64,000 bases of DNA from Ectobacillus funiculus (GTDB lineage Bacteria; Bacillota; Bacilli; Bacillales; Bacillaceae_G), in contig NZ_SCFM01000030.1 in assembly GCF_004138295.1 (NCBI RefSeq), positions 1 to 64,000 on the forward strand, given 5' to 3'. The position numbers and the translations under genes are program-made. Shown here piece after piece: positions 42,980 through 55,400 of this stretch. Under the pieces are notes generated by a model. That model saw only the letters and a list, made by a program, of their open reading frames with translations. It had not been told where the DNA came from and searched no databases. Each line of letters opens with the position of its first letter. The first letter of the stretch is position 1.

Positions 42980-43876
42980 TTAGTTCGCTTGTGCATTATG
43001 CTCCTGTGCAGATTTTACTTGCTCATCAGCATGATAAGACGAGCGGACAAGCGGACCCGCCTCACAATGGCTGAAGCCTTTCGATAGTGCAATTTCCTTA
43101 AGTTCTGCAAATTCGGCTGGAGACCAATATTTTACAACTGGTAAATGCTTCTTAGTCGGCTGCAGGTATTGTCCAAGAGTAACAATATTAACATTGTTAG
43201 CACGTAAATCGTCCAATGCCTCCACAATTTCTTCCTTCGTTTCTCCAAGCCCAATCATAATGCTTGATTTCGTTGGAATATCTGGCTGCATTTCCTTTGC
43301 ACGGCGTAAAAATTCAAGAGAGCGATCATATTTTGCACGTGCACGAACACGATCAGATAAGCGACGTACTGTCTCAATGTTATGGTTGAGAATATCAGGA
43401 CGCGCATCCATTAGCATTCTTAGATTTTCCTCCACACCACCCATATCAGAAGGCAATACTTCAATAGATGTGAATGGATTTTTACGGCGTACTGCGCGAA
43501 CTGTTTCCGCAAAGACTGCCGCTCCCCCATCCTTCAAATCATCGCGGGCAACTGCTGTAATTACAACGTGCTTCAAGTTCATTTGGAAGACAGAGTCTGC
43601 TACACGCTCCGGCTCCTGAAGATCTAATTCTGTTGGTAAACCTGTTTTGACCGCGCAGAAACGGCATGCACGTGTACAAATAGCCCCAAGAATCATAAAG
43701 GTTGCCGTTCTTCTTACCGCCCAGCATTCATGAATATTCGGGCATTTTGCCTCTTCACAAACCGTATGCAGGTTTTCCGAGCGCATCATTTTCTTTAGGC
43801 TCGTATAGTTTTCGTTTGTGTTTAATTTAATTTTTAACCACTCTGGCTTACGCATATGTTCCGGTTTATTTGTCAT
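42980..43876 (-). CDS. lipA: Lipoyl synthase
   Basis: A 298-residue radical-SAM enzyme that inserts two sulfurs into octanoyl groups on lipoyl domains such as GcvH. The auxiliary cluster motif is [12 protein letters not shown] (about residues 41-52) and the radical-SAM motif CTRACRFC (about 67-74). The start [15 protein letters not shown] matches the family and has GGAG eight bases upstream. Its substrate protein gene gcvH and the Fe-S genes lie within 16 kb. Confidence 0.96.
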   Translation of the reverse strand: MTNKPEHMRKPEWLKIKLNTNENYTSLKKMMRSENLHTVCEEAKCPNIHECWAVRRTATFMILGAICTRACRFCAVKTGLPTELDLQEPERVADSVFQMNLKHVVITAVARDDLKDGGAAVFAETVRAVRRKNPFTSIEVLPSDMGGVEENLRMLMDARPDILNHNIETVRRLSDRVRARAKYDRSLEFLRRAKEMQPDIPTKSSIMIGLGETKEEIVEALDDLRANNVNIVTLGQYLQPTKKHLPVVKYWSPAEFAELKEIALSKGFSHCEAGPLVRSSYHADEQVKSAQEHNAQAN

Positions 43877-44042
43877 AATCATCACTCCACTTTTTTCCGC
43901 ATACTTCACAGTAACATATCTATTTTAAAGGAATTTTGCAAAATGCTCAAACATTGCGTGCCATTACCATTAATTTCCCATTATGAAATATCGTGTATAT
44001 CCCAAACTATAAAGAGTAACGGCTGGAAAGGAGCTTATACCC

Positions 44043-45041
44043 GTGTATAAAAAACTCTTCCTTCTCATGAGCATTAGTTTGCTTCTTCTTCAAGGAAAAG
44101 TATACGGAGAGGCAAATGATAAAGAGAAGATTTACAAAAAACGAATGGCATTATATAAGGAAATGGAAAGTGTAACATTTATTCCTTGGTATTACTACGC
44201 TGCAATCGATCAGTATGAGCGCAACGTTCGATCTGTACGACGCGATATTCCGAAAAAGCAAAACGGTGTGATTTCCATTTATTTCAAACCGGAAATATGG
44301 TCCGGTCCTAATAATCCAAACCAAGGAGATAGTAATCCTTACACAATTGGGTTATTTGGAGGAATGGGATTAGATGGGAATGGAGATGGCTCCGCTGACT
44401 CAAATAATGACAGAGATGCATTGTATACGATGGCTACAACACTCAGCCATTTCGGAACAGATCGTGACCATTTAAAAATTGCGCTTTGGGAGTATTATCA
44501 ACGCGCCAAAACAGTTGAAATTATTTTAGGGTATGCCCGTATTTATCATCATTACGGCCGGTTACAAATTGAAGGAAATGCGTTTCCTGTACCAGTGCGA
44601 AGCAATCATAGCTACCGCAGTACCTTTGGTGATAAACGAAGCTTCGGCGGAAGGCGCATGCATGAAGGGACAGATATCTTTGCCGCTCACGGCGTTCCTG
44701 TTCGCGCAACATGCTATGGCATTATAGAATTAAAGGGCTGGAACCGTCTAGGCGGTTGGCGCATCGGGATTCGTGATCTAAACAACAACTATCATTATTA
44801 CGCTCACCTAGGAGGCTTTGCAAAGAATATAGCGATTGGACAAATTGTCGAGCCAGGTACCGTAATTGGCTTCGTCGGCAACACTGGCTATGGACCGCCA
44901 GGAACAGCAGGGAAATTCCCGCCGCATCTTCACTATGGAACATATAAAGATAACGGCTATATGGAATGGGCATATGACCCGTACTATCAGCTTAGCTTTT
45001 GGGAACGCCAGGAACGGCAAGCGCTTAAGAAAAACCGGTAA
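44043..45041 (+). CDS. lytH: Sporulation M23 peptidase LytH (YunA)
   Basis: A 332-residue secreted protein. A signal peptide (about residues 1-22) is followed by an N-terminal region with SIYFKPEIWSGPNNP. The C-terminal LytM/M23 domain has RRMHEGTDIFA (about 205-215) and PPHLHYG (about 295), which provide the zinc ligands. LytH (YunA) is the sporulation L-Ala-D-Glu endopeptidase that trims cortex side chains. The start is GTG after AAAGGAG. Convergent with yunB. Confidence 0.92.
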   Translation: MYKKLFLLMSISLLLLQGKVYGEANDKEKIYKKRMALYKEMESVTFIPWYYYAAIDQYERNVRSVRRDIPKKQNGVISIYFKPEIWSGPNNPNQGDSNPYTIGLFGGMGLDGNGDGSADSNNDRDALYTMATTLSHFGTDRDHLKIALWEYYQRAKTVEIILGYARIYHHYGRLQIEGNAFPVPVRSNHSYRSTFGDKRSFGGRRMHEGTDIFAAHGVPVRATCYGIIELKGWNRLGGWRIGIRDLNNNYHYYAHLGGFAKNIAIGQIVEPGTVIGFVGNTGYGPPGTAGKFPPHLHYGTYKDNGYMEWAYDPYYQLSFWERQERQALKKNR

Positions 45042-45077
45042 ATCAAGCTGGAGGTTTATACTTTCCTACAGTGTCAA
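45042..45077 (+). repeat. Dispersed repeat, 3' fragment (copy 23)
   Basis: Only AATCAAGCTGGAGGTTTATA, CTTTCCTACAGTGTCAAA remains, placed directly after the lytH stop codon and before the yunB-side terminator. Confidence 0.72.
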
Positions 45078-45081
45078 AATA

Positions 45082-45122
45082 ACGAAGAGGTATATGATCT
45101 AACATGTCATGTACCTCTTTTT
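45082..45122. terminator. Terminator between lytH and yunB
   Basis: AAGAGGTA and TACCTCTT pair, extended by TATGA/TCATG, with TTTTT after the right arm. Confidence 0.8.
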
Positions 45123-45130
45123 ACTATCAA

Positions 45131-45907
45131 TTATGAATTCTTTTCCTTTATAGCAGGAAGTGCCGGACTTGCGCCATTTGTTCCGCCATTATGATAGTAA
45201 CTCGGAACGTCTCCCTGAATAATCTTAATCATGAGCGGAATATCCGTTTTGACCGTCGTTTCCTTCGTCTCAAACGGAATAATGACCTTCAGCATCACCT
45301 CGACCTCCATAACAACCTGCACCATCGCATTATTAATCCCATACGGCTTAACTTGCTCCTTTACCTTTGCGCTTACATTTCCAACAGTTGTAAAGCTAAC
45401 AGGAATTTTAGGTCCTATGTTTCCGAGAATGGCGTTCTTCGTTACCTGTCCGAGAGGTACCGTGAATAGGATGCCCTCATCAGCTAAACTTTTTGCCAAA
45501 TTGACCTTTGTCGTTCCTTGAATGCCTAGCTTCTCAACATTTCCCTTTTCCGCTGCATGCAAATATTTTTCCATAGTAGTTGTCGTAGACGTCACGATGG
45601 AGCTTACCATTTGCGCATTAACATCGACAGATGATACATTGCCATCGTTATCCTTTTCCACTTTTACAAGTTTTTCTGTGTTTAATCCTTCTGACAGCCT
45701 ATCCTCTACAGCCTTTGTCATAATAACAATAGCAAGCCGCTTCGTTTCTACTTCCGCATAAGACATCAGCGTCGGTTCAATACCTTTATTTACAAGCCAT
45801 AGTCCTTGAACGCTCAGCACGAGAAAAAGGAAAAATGAAATCATCAGCACATACCGGAATGGGAGCGGACCGCGGCGAAGCCTGAAGCTGCGTCGTATTC
45901 TGCGCAT
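45131..45907 (-). CDS. yunB: Sporulation protein YunB
   Basis: A 258-residue protein. A basic N-terminus (MRRIRRSFRLRRG) is followed by one membrane helix (about 18-38). The extracytoplasmic domain carries MSYAEVETKRLAIVIMTKAV near 48-67 and GNIGPKIPVSFTTVGNVS near 170-187, the YunB signature. The ATG after AGGAGGGGTTTTTGT is used instead of an upstream open extension. YunB is needed for normal sporulation in B. subtilis. Confidence 0.9.
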   Translation of the reverse strand: MRRIRRSFRLRRGPLPFRYVLMISFFLFLVLSVQGLWLVNKGIEPTLMSYAEVETKRLAIVIMTKAVEDRLSEGLNTEKLVKVEKDNDGNVSSVDVNAQMVSSIVTSTTTTMEKYLHAAEKGNVEKLGIQGTTKVNLAKSLADEGILFTVPLGQVTKNAILGNIGPKIPVSFTTVGNVSAKVKEQVKPYGINNAMVQVVMEVEVMLKVIIPFETKETTVKTDIPLMIKIIQGDVPSYYHNGGTNGASPALPAIKEKNS

Positions 45908-45961
45908 ACAAAAACCCCTCCTTCCTAACCATATGTATGCAGGAAGAAGGGACAATATCTG

Positions 45962-46264
45962 TCAAATCATTTTTAGCATTGCATCGCGACCAATCATGCC
46001 GACTGTAATACCGAGTCTCTCAGCCTCATACGTGACAGATTCTAAAGGTGCCTCAAGAAGCTGTTCAATCGTACGTACACCTACTGCACGCCCTGCAATA
46101 ATGCCGCGATCACGCAGCTTTTCGTTCAATAAAGCAACATCAAGCGCACCACACATAATATAGCCCTTCTCGCTCATCACCGCTAGCAGATTTGTTTTTG
46201 GGAGCTTCACGCTTACCGCCAAAAAGGTATGATTGTCGATGACAATGGGCTCCAATGTAACCAT
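45962..46264 (-). CDS. yunC: YunC-like DUF1805 protein
   Basis: A 100-residue protein of the DUF1805 family with LAVSVKLPKTNLLAVMS (about 14-30) and YIMCGALDVALLNEKL (about 33-48). Function is unknown. The ATG follows AGGAGTGTGAGAAGCA. It lies between yunB and yunD with short gaps, so the three may be co-transcribed. Confidence 0.9.
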   Translation of the reverse strand: MVTLEPIVIDNHTFLAVSVKLPKTNLLAVMSEKGYIMCGALDVALLNEKLRDRGIIAGRAVGVRTIEQLLEAPLESVTYEAERLGITVGMIGRDAMLKMI

Positions 46265-46314
46265 TGCTTCTCACACTCCTCTCCTTTTATCTGTATGAAA
46301 GGAGAAAGCAGATG

Positions 46315-47742
46315 TTACAATTTCATTAAAGTGTCTTGTAATACGTCACGCAGCAGCTCCGGCAGAAAATACTTTTTCTCAGTCGCATTTGCAAGCTCAG
46401 GATAAATGTATCCAAATGTAAACATATCAAGCGTGCCCACTGAATACACCCGCTCCGGCTCAAGCTGGCGTCCATTCACCAGTACCTCTTTTAACAACAG
46501 CTTATTCCCCGGAATGTCGTCAGGAGTCACTTCGAGGCCAGAATAAATCATTTTCCCCATTACTTTGCCGCGAAAACCAAGACCCTTAATTTCTAGCTGC
46601 TCAGTCTGTGGTCTATGCGCTTTAATAATGACCTCCCGCAATGTTTTTCCTGTAATAAGCAAACGGCATGGATTAATAGGATGAGGACAAATACGGTGAA
46701 TATCCCGGCGCGTAATATGTCCCTGAGGAAGTGAATCAAGCAGCACTCCTGCATTCAGCATGCCAATTTCCGCATCACACCACTCCTTTAAAGAATCTGC
46801 GAGCATTTTATTGAATGCTGTTTCTTCATACCAATGTGCGTGCAAAGTTTCTTTTAATTCAACAACAGGCTCATTCATTAGCTGTTCACTTTCTTCCTGC
46901 AGCATCCGCATGCTCTGATCCATCCCAGCATCAGTATATCCGCCAAGAAGCTTAGAGGGGATCACACGTGCCTGCTTGCTTATAAGCTTCTTCTTTGTAA
47001 ATTGCAGCTTGACATGCCCCACGTACTGTCCCCATTTCCCCGTACAACAAAGAAGGGTGTCGTTCACAAGCAGTCCGGTTTCAAACAAGTGATGCGTATG
47101 CGCACCAAGAATAACATCAATATCATAATGCTCAGCGATGTATTCATCCTCATTGCGCCCAAGATGAGATAAAAGAATAACCGCATCTGCCTGATGCCGA
47201 ATCTCCGCCAATACCTCCTCTAACGCCTCATATGGGTCACTAACTTTCCAGCCAAGCTGCGAATAGAACGCCTCATATGCAACTGTAAGGCCAAAAAATG
47301 CAATGACAGCTCCGTTTGGCAATGTGTACAGATCATACAGCTTCGTCCAGCTCGGACGACTTCCGTTCTCTTCAAATAAATTTGCAAGCAGCACTTGAAA
47401 CTTTGCTTCTTCATACAGCTCAGCTAATTGCTTTTTAGAGAGCGTAATGCCTTCATTATTTCCGATGGTTACATAATCGTACCCTGCCCCGTTCAATAGC
47501 TTTACATTCCCCTTGCCGCCCGTTGCTTCAGAAATCACATGGAATCTATCGATATGATCACCAATGTCTAATATAAAAGCAGCTTCTCCCTGCTGCTTAT
47601 GCCTTTGTTTCTCCTGCCGGACAAACCGGGAAATAGAACTCCATTCTTCAAAATGACTATGTAAATCATTGGTATGGTATAAATGAACGACTGCTTCTTG
47701 GTCTGGTTTCAGAAAACAACACTCCTCTCTCCGTTTGCCCAT
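46315..47742 (-). CDS. yunD: 5'-nucleotidase-like metallophosphoesterase (YunD)
   Basis: A 475-residue protein. The N-terminal calcineurin-like phosphoesterase domain has HLYHTNDLHSHFE (metal Asp/His), DIGDHIDRF, TIGNNEG, LLSHLGRNED and GAHTHHLFE. The C-terminal 5'-nucleotidase domain (about 290-470) has GMLNAGVLLDSLPQG. No signal peptide is visible, so it acts in the cytosol on nucleotides or related esters. The start is uncertain: this ATG has a weak ribosome site, and an in-frame TTG 39 bases upstream has none. Confidence 0.87.
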   Translation of the reverse strand: MGKRREECCFLKPDQEAVVHLYHTNDLHSHFEEWSSISRFVRQEKQRHKQQGEAAFILDIGDHIDRFHVISEATGGKGNVKLLNGAGYDYVTIGNNEGITLSKKQLAELYEEAKFQVLLANLFEENGSRPSWTKLYDLYTLPNGAVIAFFGLTVAYEAFYSQLGWKVSDPYEALEEVLAEIRHQADAVILLSHLGRNEDEYIAEHYDIDVILGAHTHHLFETGLLVNDTLLCCTGKWGQYVGHVKLQFTKKKLISKQARVIPSKLLGGYTDAGMDQSMRMLQEESEQLMNEPVVELKETLHAHWYEETAFNKMLADSLKEWCDAEIGMLNAGVLLDSLPQGHITRRDIHRICPHPINPCRLLITGKTLREVIIKAHRPQTEQLEIKGLGFRGKVMGKMIYSGLEVTPDDIPGNKLLLKEVLVNGRQLEPERVYSVGTLDMFTFGYIYPELANATEKKYFLPELLRDVLQDTLMKL

Positions 47743-47989
47743 CTTCTTTATCGTTTTTAGCTCAGAAGACTCCCTCCTCAACTTGTGTGGAGGCGGAAGT
47801 GTTCAACTTACTTGCGTACAATATAGAAGGAAATGACAATTGTACAAGTCTCTTACTTTAAATTATGTTATTTCAACAAGAAAAATCAATAAAAAGAGCA
47901 GGTTTCTAAAAGAGATTTTTTCTTAGAAAAGCGGACATAATCCGGTTTATCGGCTAAAGGAGCTATATCCGATAAGCTGCTTTATATTC
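47743..47989. other. Intergenic region yunD-suf
   Basis: About 250 bases with no gene. A second hairpin TTATCGG/CCGATAA (47947-47975) lies left of the suf terminator. The yunD upstream region includes GAGGAGGGA at about 47771-47779, too far from the chosen ATG. No repeat-family copy is present. Confidence 0.5.
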
Positions 47990-48034
47990 AAATCAAACAG
48001 GCTTTAGGAACGTTCCCTAAAGCCTGTTTGATTT
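47990..48034 (-). terminator. suf operon terminator
   Basis: A very long stem: AAATCAAACAGGCTTTAGG pairs with its complement (one bulged C) around AACGTT. It is followed by T-rich sequence on the minus strand. Confidence 0.88.
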
Positions 48035-48074
48035 GTTTCACTATAACATCTAATCCGTTAAGGCAATAAGAGTC

Positions 48075-49472
48075 TTAACCGATAGAACCTTCCATCTCGA
48101 ACTTAATGAGACGGTTCATTTCAACTGCATATTCCATTGGAAGCTCACGTGTGAATGGCTCGATGAAGCCCATAACAATCATTTCTGTTGCTTCCTGCTC
48201 AGAAATACCACGGCTCATGAGATAGAATAATTGCTCTTCAGATACCTTTGATACCTTCGCTTCATGCTCAAGTGAGATATTGTCGTTCAAAATCTCATTG
48301 TATGGGATTGTATCGGATGTGGATTGGTTATCCATAATGAGCGTATCACACTCGATGTTTGAACGGGAACCTTCCGCTTTACGACCAAAGTGAACAATAC
48401 CACGATATGTCACTTTTCCACCGTGCTTTGAAATAGACTTAGACACAATTGTGGAGGATGTGTTTGGCGCTAAGTGAATCATTTTCGCACCTGCATCCTG
48501 ATGCTGACCTTTACCAGCAATTGCGATAGAAAGCGTCAAGCCACGTGCACCTTCTCCTTTTAGGATAACCGCAGGGTATTTCATTGTCAGCTTAGACCCG
48601 ATATTACCGTCAATCCATTCCATTGTCGCATTCGCTTCACAAACTGTACGCTTCGTTACAAGATTGTAGACGTTGTTTGCCCAGTTTTGAATCGTTGTAT
48701 AACGGCAGTAGCCGCCCTTTTTCACGATAATTTCTACAACGGCACTATGCAGTGAGTTTGTTGTATAAACAGGAGCTGTACAACCTTCTACATAGTGAAC
48801 GTGCGCATCCTCATCAACAACAATTAATGTACGCTCAAACTGTCCCATGTTTTCAGAGTTAATACGGAAATACGCTTGCAAAGGTGTATCAACCTTAACT
48901 CCTTTTGGAACGTAGATGAAAGAGCCTCCAGACCAAACTGCAGAGTTTAATGCTGAGAATTTGTTATCAGTTGGAGGAACTACCTTTCCGAAATGCTCAC
49001 GGAAAATATCCTCATTCTCTTTAAGAGCACTGTCTGTATCTTTAAATACGATTCCAAGCGCTTCAAGGTCTTCCTTCATGTTGTGATATACAACCTCAGA
49101 TTCATACTGAGCGGATACACCCGCAAGGTATTTTTGCTCTGCTTCCGGAATACCTAGTTTATCAAATGTTGCTTTAATTTCATCAGGTACTTCATCCCAA
49201 GACTTTTCGGACTTCTCAGATGGCTTTACGTAATACGTGATTTCATCGAAGTTTAAGTCATTTAAGTCTCCGCCCCATTGCGGCATTGGCATGTTGTAGA
49301 AATGCTCCAGTGACTTCAAACGGAAGTCAAGCATCCACTGTGGCTCACCCTTCATGCGGGAGATTTCTTCTACGATTTCTTTTGTTAATCCGCGCTTAGA
49401 ACGGAAAATTGATACGTCTTTATCTTTAAATCCATATTTATAATCGCCGATATCCGGCATTTGCTTCGCCAT
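48075..49472 (-). CDS. sufB: Fe-S cluster assembly protein SufB
   Basis: A 465-residue SufB, last gene of the operon. It has the beta-helix core with [20 protein letters not shown] (about 232-251), the key C-terminal [19 protein letters not shown] (about 370-388) and [17 protein letters not shown]. It forms the SufBC2D scaffold that builds Fe-S clusters. The ATG follows GGAGGGAAATAAA, 30 bases after sufU. Confidence 0.97.
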   Translation of the reverse strand: MAKQMPDIGDYKYGFKDKDVSIFRSKRGLTKEIVEEISRMKGEPQWMLDFRLKSLEHFYNMPMPQWGGDLNDLNFDEITYYVKPSEKSEKSWDEVPDEIKATFDKLGIPEAEQKYLAGVSAQYESEVVYHNMKEDLEALGIVFKDTDSALKENEDIFREHFGKVVPPTDNKFSALNSAVWSGGSFIYVPKGVKVDTPLQAYFRINSENMGQFERTLIVVDEDAHVHYVEGCTAPVYTTNSLHSAVVEIIVKKGGYCRYTTIQNWANNVYNLVTKRTVCEANATMEWIDGNIGSKLTMKYPAVILKGEGARGLTLSIAIAGKGQHQDAGAKMIHLAPNTSSTIVSKSISKHGGKVTYRGIVHFGRKAEGSRSNIECDTLIMDNQSTSDTIPYNEILNDNISLEHEAKVSKVSEEQLFYLMSRGISEQEATEMIVMGFIEPFTRELPMEYAVEMNRLIKFEMEGSIG

Positions 49473-49502
49473 TTTATTTCCCTCCTTAATATCCCGAGAG
49501 CA

Positions 49503-52439
<2,937 letters not shown>

Positions 52440-52457
52440 GATTATCCTCCTATCCGC

Positions 52458-53240
52458 TTACGCTTCTTGCTCTGCTTCGTCTTCGATGCCGAGTTCCTTT
52501 TTAATCCAGTCATATCCTTCTGCTTCTAGACGTTGTGCCAATTCTGGACCACCAGATTTTACAACGCGACCGTTCATCATAACGTGTACAAAATCAGGCG
52601 TGATGTAGTTAAGAAGACGTTGATAGTGCGTGATAATTAAGCAACCAAAGTCTTCACCACGCATTTCGTTGATTCCTTTAGAAACAACCTTTAACGCATC
52701 GATATCTAATCCAGAATCGATTTCATCTAAGATAGCAAACTTCGGCTGAAGCATCATTAATTGAAGAATTTCGTTACGCTTCTTTTCGCCCCCAGAAAAG
52801 CCTTCGTTTAAATAACGCTGTGCCATTGCGGAATCCATTTCCAAGAAGTCCATGTTTTTGTCCAATGTACGGATGAATTTCATTAGAGAAATTTCATCGC
52901 CCTCTTCACGACGTGCATTCATTGCAGAGCGAAGGAAGTCTGCGTTTGTTACGCCGTTAATTTCGCTTGGGTATTGCATTGCCAAAAATAGACCTGCGCG
53001 AGCTCTCTCGTCAACTTCCATTTCTAATACATCTTCAGCATCAAGCGTAATGCTTCCGCTTGTTACTTCATATTTCGGATGACCCATAATTGCAGAAGAT
53101 AACGTTGATTTACCCGTTCCGTTCGGACCCATGATTGCATGGATTTCTCCGCCTTTTACTTCAATGTTTACGCCTTTTAAGATTTCTTTTTCATCAATGG
53201 ATACATGCAGATCCTTAATTGTTAAAGTTGAACCAGCCAT
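52458..53240 (-). CDS. sufC: Fe-S cluster assembly ATPase SufC
   Basis: A 260-residue ABC-type ATPase, first gene of the operon. Walker A is IMGPNGTGKSTLSS (about 34-47), the signature is GFSGGEKKRNEILQL (about 147-161) and Walker B is FAILDEIDSGLDID (about 167-180). It drives structural change in SufBC2D. The ATG follows GGAGGTATTGTG. Its promoter region is AT-rich with repeated GAGAAT words. Confidence 0.97.
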   Translation of the reverse strand: MAGSTLTIKDLHVSIDEKEILKGVNIEVKGGEIHAIMGPNGTGKSTLSSAIMGHPKYEVTSGSITLDAEDVLEMEVDERARAGLFLAMQYPSEINGVTNADFLRSAMNARREEGDEISLMKFIRTLDKNMDFLEMDSAMAQRYLNEGFSGGEKKRNEILQLMMLQPKFAILDEIDSGLDIDALKVVSKGINEMRGEDFGCLIITHYQRLLNYITPDFVHVMMNGRVVKSGGPELAQRLEAEGYDWIKKELGIEDEAEQEA

Positions 53241-53679
53241 CACAATACCTCCAGTTTATTTCTATATAGAAGAAAAATTGTTATAGAACTTTCACATTCT
53301 CATTTTATTCTCATTCTTATTTTATATCAATTAAAATTATATATCAAACAGTTATAAAATTTTCGGAATTTTCTAACCACTAAACACCCAACTGCTTTGT
53401 ACCATTTTATCATTTGTATTTTTTTGTGTTTTACGCTTCCTTCAAACGCACTGTATGTATTTTTTGAACCCTCCGCGCAACTATACGTTCTTAAAGTGTA
53501 AAATGAACTCGAGCACCATTATACTACACTATCCTCAAAAAAAATAATGTGCTTGTCTAAATTGCTTGCAAAAAAACAGGCTCTATATGCACTTGAATTA
53601 GGAAATATGTTATAGAGCTCCCGCAGCAGCATGAAGGCCCTGCTAAAGCGCCTAACTTTCACTTTTAATCTGAAGTACT
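53241..53679. other. suf upstream region
   Basis: An AT-rich control region without genes. At 53295-53325 the minus strand carries repeated AATGAGAAT words that recall Fur/PerR half-sites but do not form a clear palindrome. A fragment of the repeat family's end (TATACGTTCTTAAAGTGTAA) may be present at 53482-53501. The stretch 53560-53680 holds nothing I recognise. Confidence 0.4.
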
Positions 53680-53685
53680 ACATAT

Positions 53686-53807
53686 GGTCTCCGACTAGCA
53701 AGCCGTTAAGCGAGGACAGGGACGTAGTTGCCCTTGCACTGCATTCCTAAAATTTCCGACTGCGTCAAAATGGCTTCTAGCTGGAAATTTATACTTTCCT
53801 ACAGTGG
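53686..53807 (+). repeat. Dispersed repeat (copy 24)
   Basis: A degraded first hairpin (CCGACTAGCAAGCCG), then GCGAGGACAGGGACGTAGTT, GCATTCCTAAAATTTCCGAC, CTAGCTGGAAATTTATACTT and CCTACAGTGG. It abuts the metQ terminator. Confidence 0.88.
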
Positions 53808-53811
53808 AATC

Positions 53812-53846
53812 AAAAGAACCCCTGCGGGAATCACAGGGGTTCTTTT
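53812..53846 (-). terminator. metNIQ operon terminator
   Basis: AAAAGAACCCCTG and CAGGGGTTCTTTT pair around 9 bases. It is the end of the minus-strand met operon. Confidence 0.88.
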
Positions 53847-53886
53847 CAGCCTTGAAGCCTTCAAAACCTACCGGACTTCAAATGAT

Positions 53887-54714
53887 TTATTTACTTGCAG
53901 GGATAACAGCACCTTGATATTTTTCTTGAATGAAATCTTGAATTTCTTTAGACTGCAGTACATCTACCAATGTTTGCAGTTCTTTACGCTTTTCATCACC
54001 CTTGCGGACAACTACTAAGTTAGAAGGAACAACATCACTTCCTTCAAACGCAATGCCGTATTTTTTAATATCTACTTTCCCCTCAAGCGCATAGTTTGTG
54101 TTAATTACCACAGCATCTCCTTCCCCATTTTTAAAGGAAGTAGCGAGAAGTTTCGCCTCAATCAATGTTGAAAAGTCTAGTTTCTTTGGATTTTCTACGA
54201 TATCTTCCACACGTGCATTCGCACCAACGCCCTCTTTAAGCTTGATTAACCCAGCTTTTTCAAAAATCGGAAGAATACGTCCATGGTCACTGAACGAGTT
54301 GCTCATAATAATTTTTGCACCTTCTGGAAGATCCGCTAAGCTTTTGTACTTTTTAGAATAAATTCCAATCGGCTCCTTATGAACTTCACCAATGCTCACA
54401 AAGTCATAACCTTTTTTCTCCATCTCTAAGTCTAAATACCCTGGAGTTTGGAAATAGTTTGCATCAATTTCTTTTTCCTTTAATGCAACGTTTGGTAAAA
54501 CATAGTCTTGAAACACCTTAACTTCAAGATCAATTCCTTTTTTTGCAAGCAATGGCTTTGCTGCTTCTAAAATTTCAGCATGCGGAACAGCGGATGCACC
54601 GACAATTATTTTTGTTTTTCCATCAGCTGTTTTTTCCTTTGTAGTGTCTGTTCCGCCGCAAGCCGCTAAAGCAAGAACAAAAACAGCTACAATGAGACTA
54701 AGCAGTTTTTTCAT
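53887..54714 (-). CDS. metQ: Methionine ABC transporter substrate-binding lipoprotein MetQ
   Basis: A 275-residue NlpA-family lipoprotein. The signal peptide ends in lipobox ALAAC. The mature domain has IIVGASAVPHAEILEAAKP (about 35-53), DYVLPNVALKEKEIDANYFQ (about 70-89) and GDAVVINTNYALEG (about 196-209). It captures D/L-methionine outside the membrane. The ATG follows GGGAGGAACGCAAA, 17 bases after metI. Confidence 0.95.
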   Translation of the reverse strand: MKKLLSLIVAVFVLALAACGGTDTTKEKTADGKTKIIVGASAVPHAEILEAAKPLLAKKGIDLEVKVFQDYVLPNVALKEKEIDANYFQTPGYLDLEMEKKGYDFVSIGEVHKEPIGIYSKKYKSLADLPEGAKIIMSNSFSDHGRILPIFEKAGLIKLKEGVGANARVEDIVENPKKLDFSTLIEAKLLATSFKNGEGDAVVINTNYALEGKVDIKKYGIAFEGSDVVPSNLVVVRKGDEKRKELQTLVDVLQSKEIQDFIQEKYQGAVIPASK

Positions 54715-54731
54715 TTTGCGTTCCTCCCTAA

Positions 54732-55400
54732 TTACCTTTTATCTAACTTTTTAGTAAAATAATCTCCAGTAAACTGGATGATAAACACAAGAATTAAAAT
54801 AGCCACTGTCGCAACAAATGTTAATAATGGATTGCTTCCTTGGAATCCTTCTAAATAGGCAAAGTTTCCAAGCCCTCCAGCTCCGATAACGCCGGCCATG
54901 GCCGTATAGCTAACAAGAGCGATCGCCGTAACAGTAATCCCTGAAACTAAGGCTGGCAATGCTTCTGGTATAAGCACCTTAAAAATGATTTGTCCATTAG
55001 AAGCTCCCATCGCATAAGACGCCTCTATAACACCTTTATCAATCTCGCGGAGCGCAATTTCGACCATGCGGGCATAAAACGGTGCTGCACCAATGATTAA
55101 AGCAGGCAGTGCAGCATTGGCTCCTAGAATACTTCCCACAAGTAACTTTGTAAACGGAATAAGCAGTACAATCAATATAATGAAGGGGATTGAACGAAAT
55201 ATGTTTACAAACAATCCAATCACCGTATTGACAGCCTTGTTTTCCCACATATTACCTTTATTAGTTAAAAACAAAAGTAATCCTAATGCTAGTCCTAGAA
55301 TGAATGTAACTGTAACTGAAATAGCTGTCATATAGATGGTTTCTTGCGTTGCATCGATTAGTTTTTCCAATTTAATTAGCTCTAACCACTCATTGTTCAT
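54732..55400 (-). CDS. metI: Methionine ABC transporter permease MetI (MetP)
   Basis: A 222-residue permease with five or six transmembrane helices. The EAA loop is GVIEASYAMGASNGQIIFKV (about 124-143). TYMTAISVTVTFILG-type sequence near residue 20 marks the first helix. The start MNNEWLELIKLEKL follows GAGGTGGTCGAAT and overlaps metN by 11 bases, so translation is coupled. Confidence 0.95.
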   Translation of the reverse strand: MNNEWLELIKLEKLIDATQETIYMTAISVTVTFILGLALGLLLFLTNKGNMWENKAVNTVIGLFVNIFRSIPFIILIVLLIPFTKLLVGSILGANAALPALIIGAAPFYARMVEIALREIDKGVIEASYAMGASNGQIIFKVLIPEALPALVSGITVTAIALVSYTAMAGVIGAGGLGNFAYLEGFQGSNPLLTFVATVAILILVFIIQFTGDYFTKKLDKR

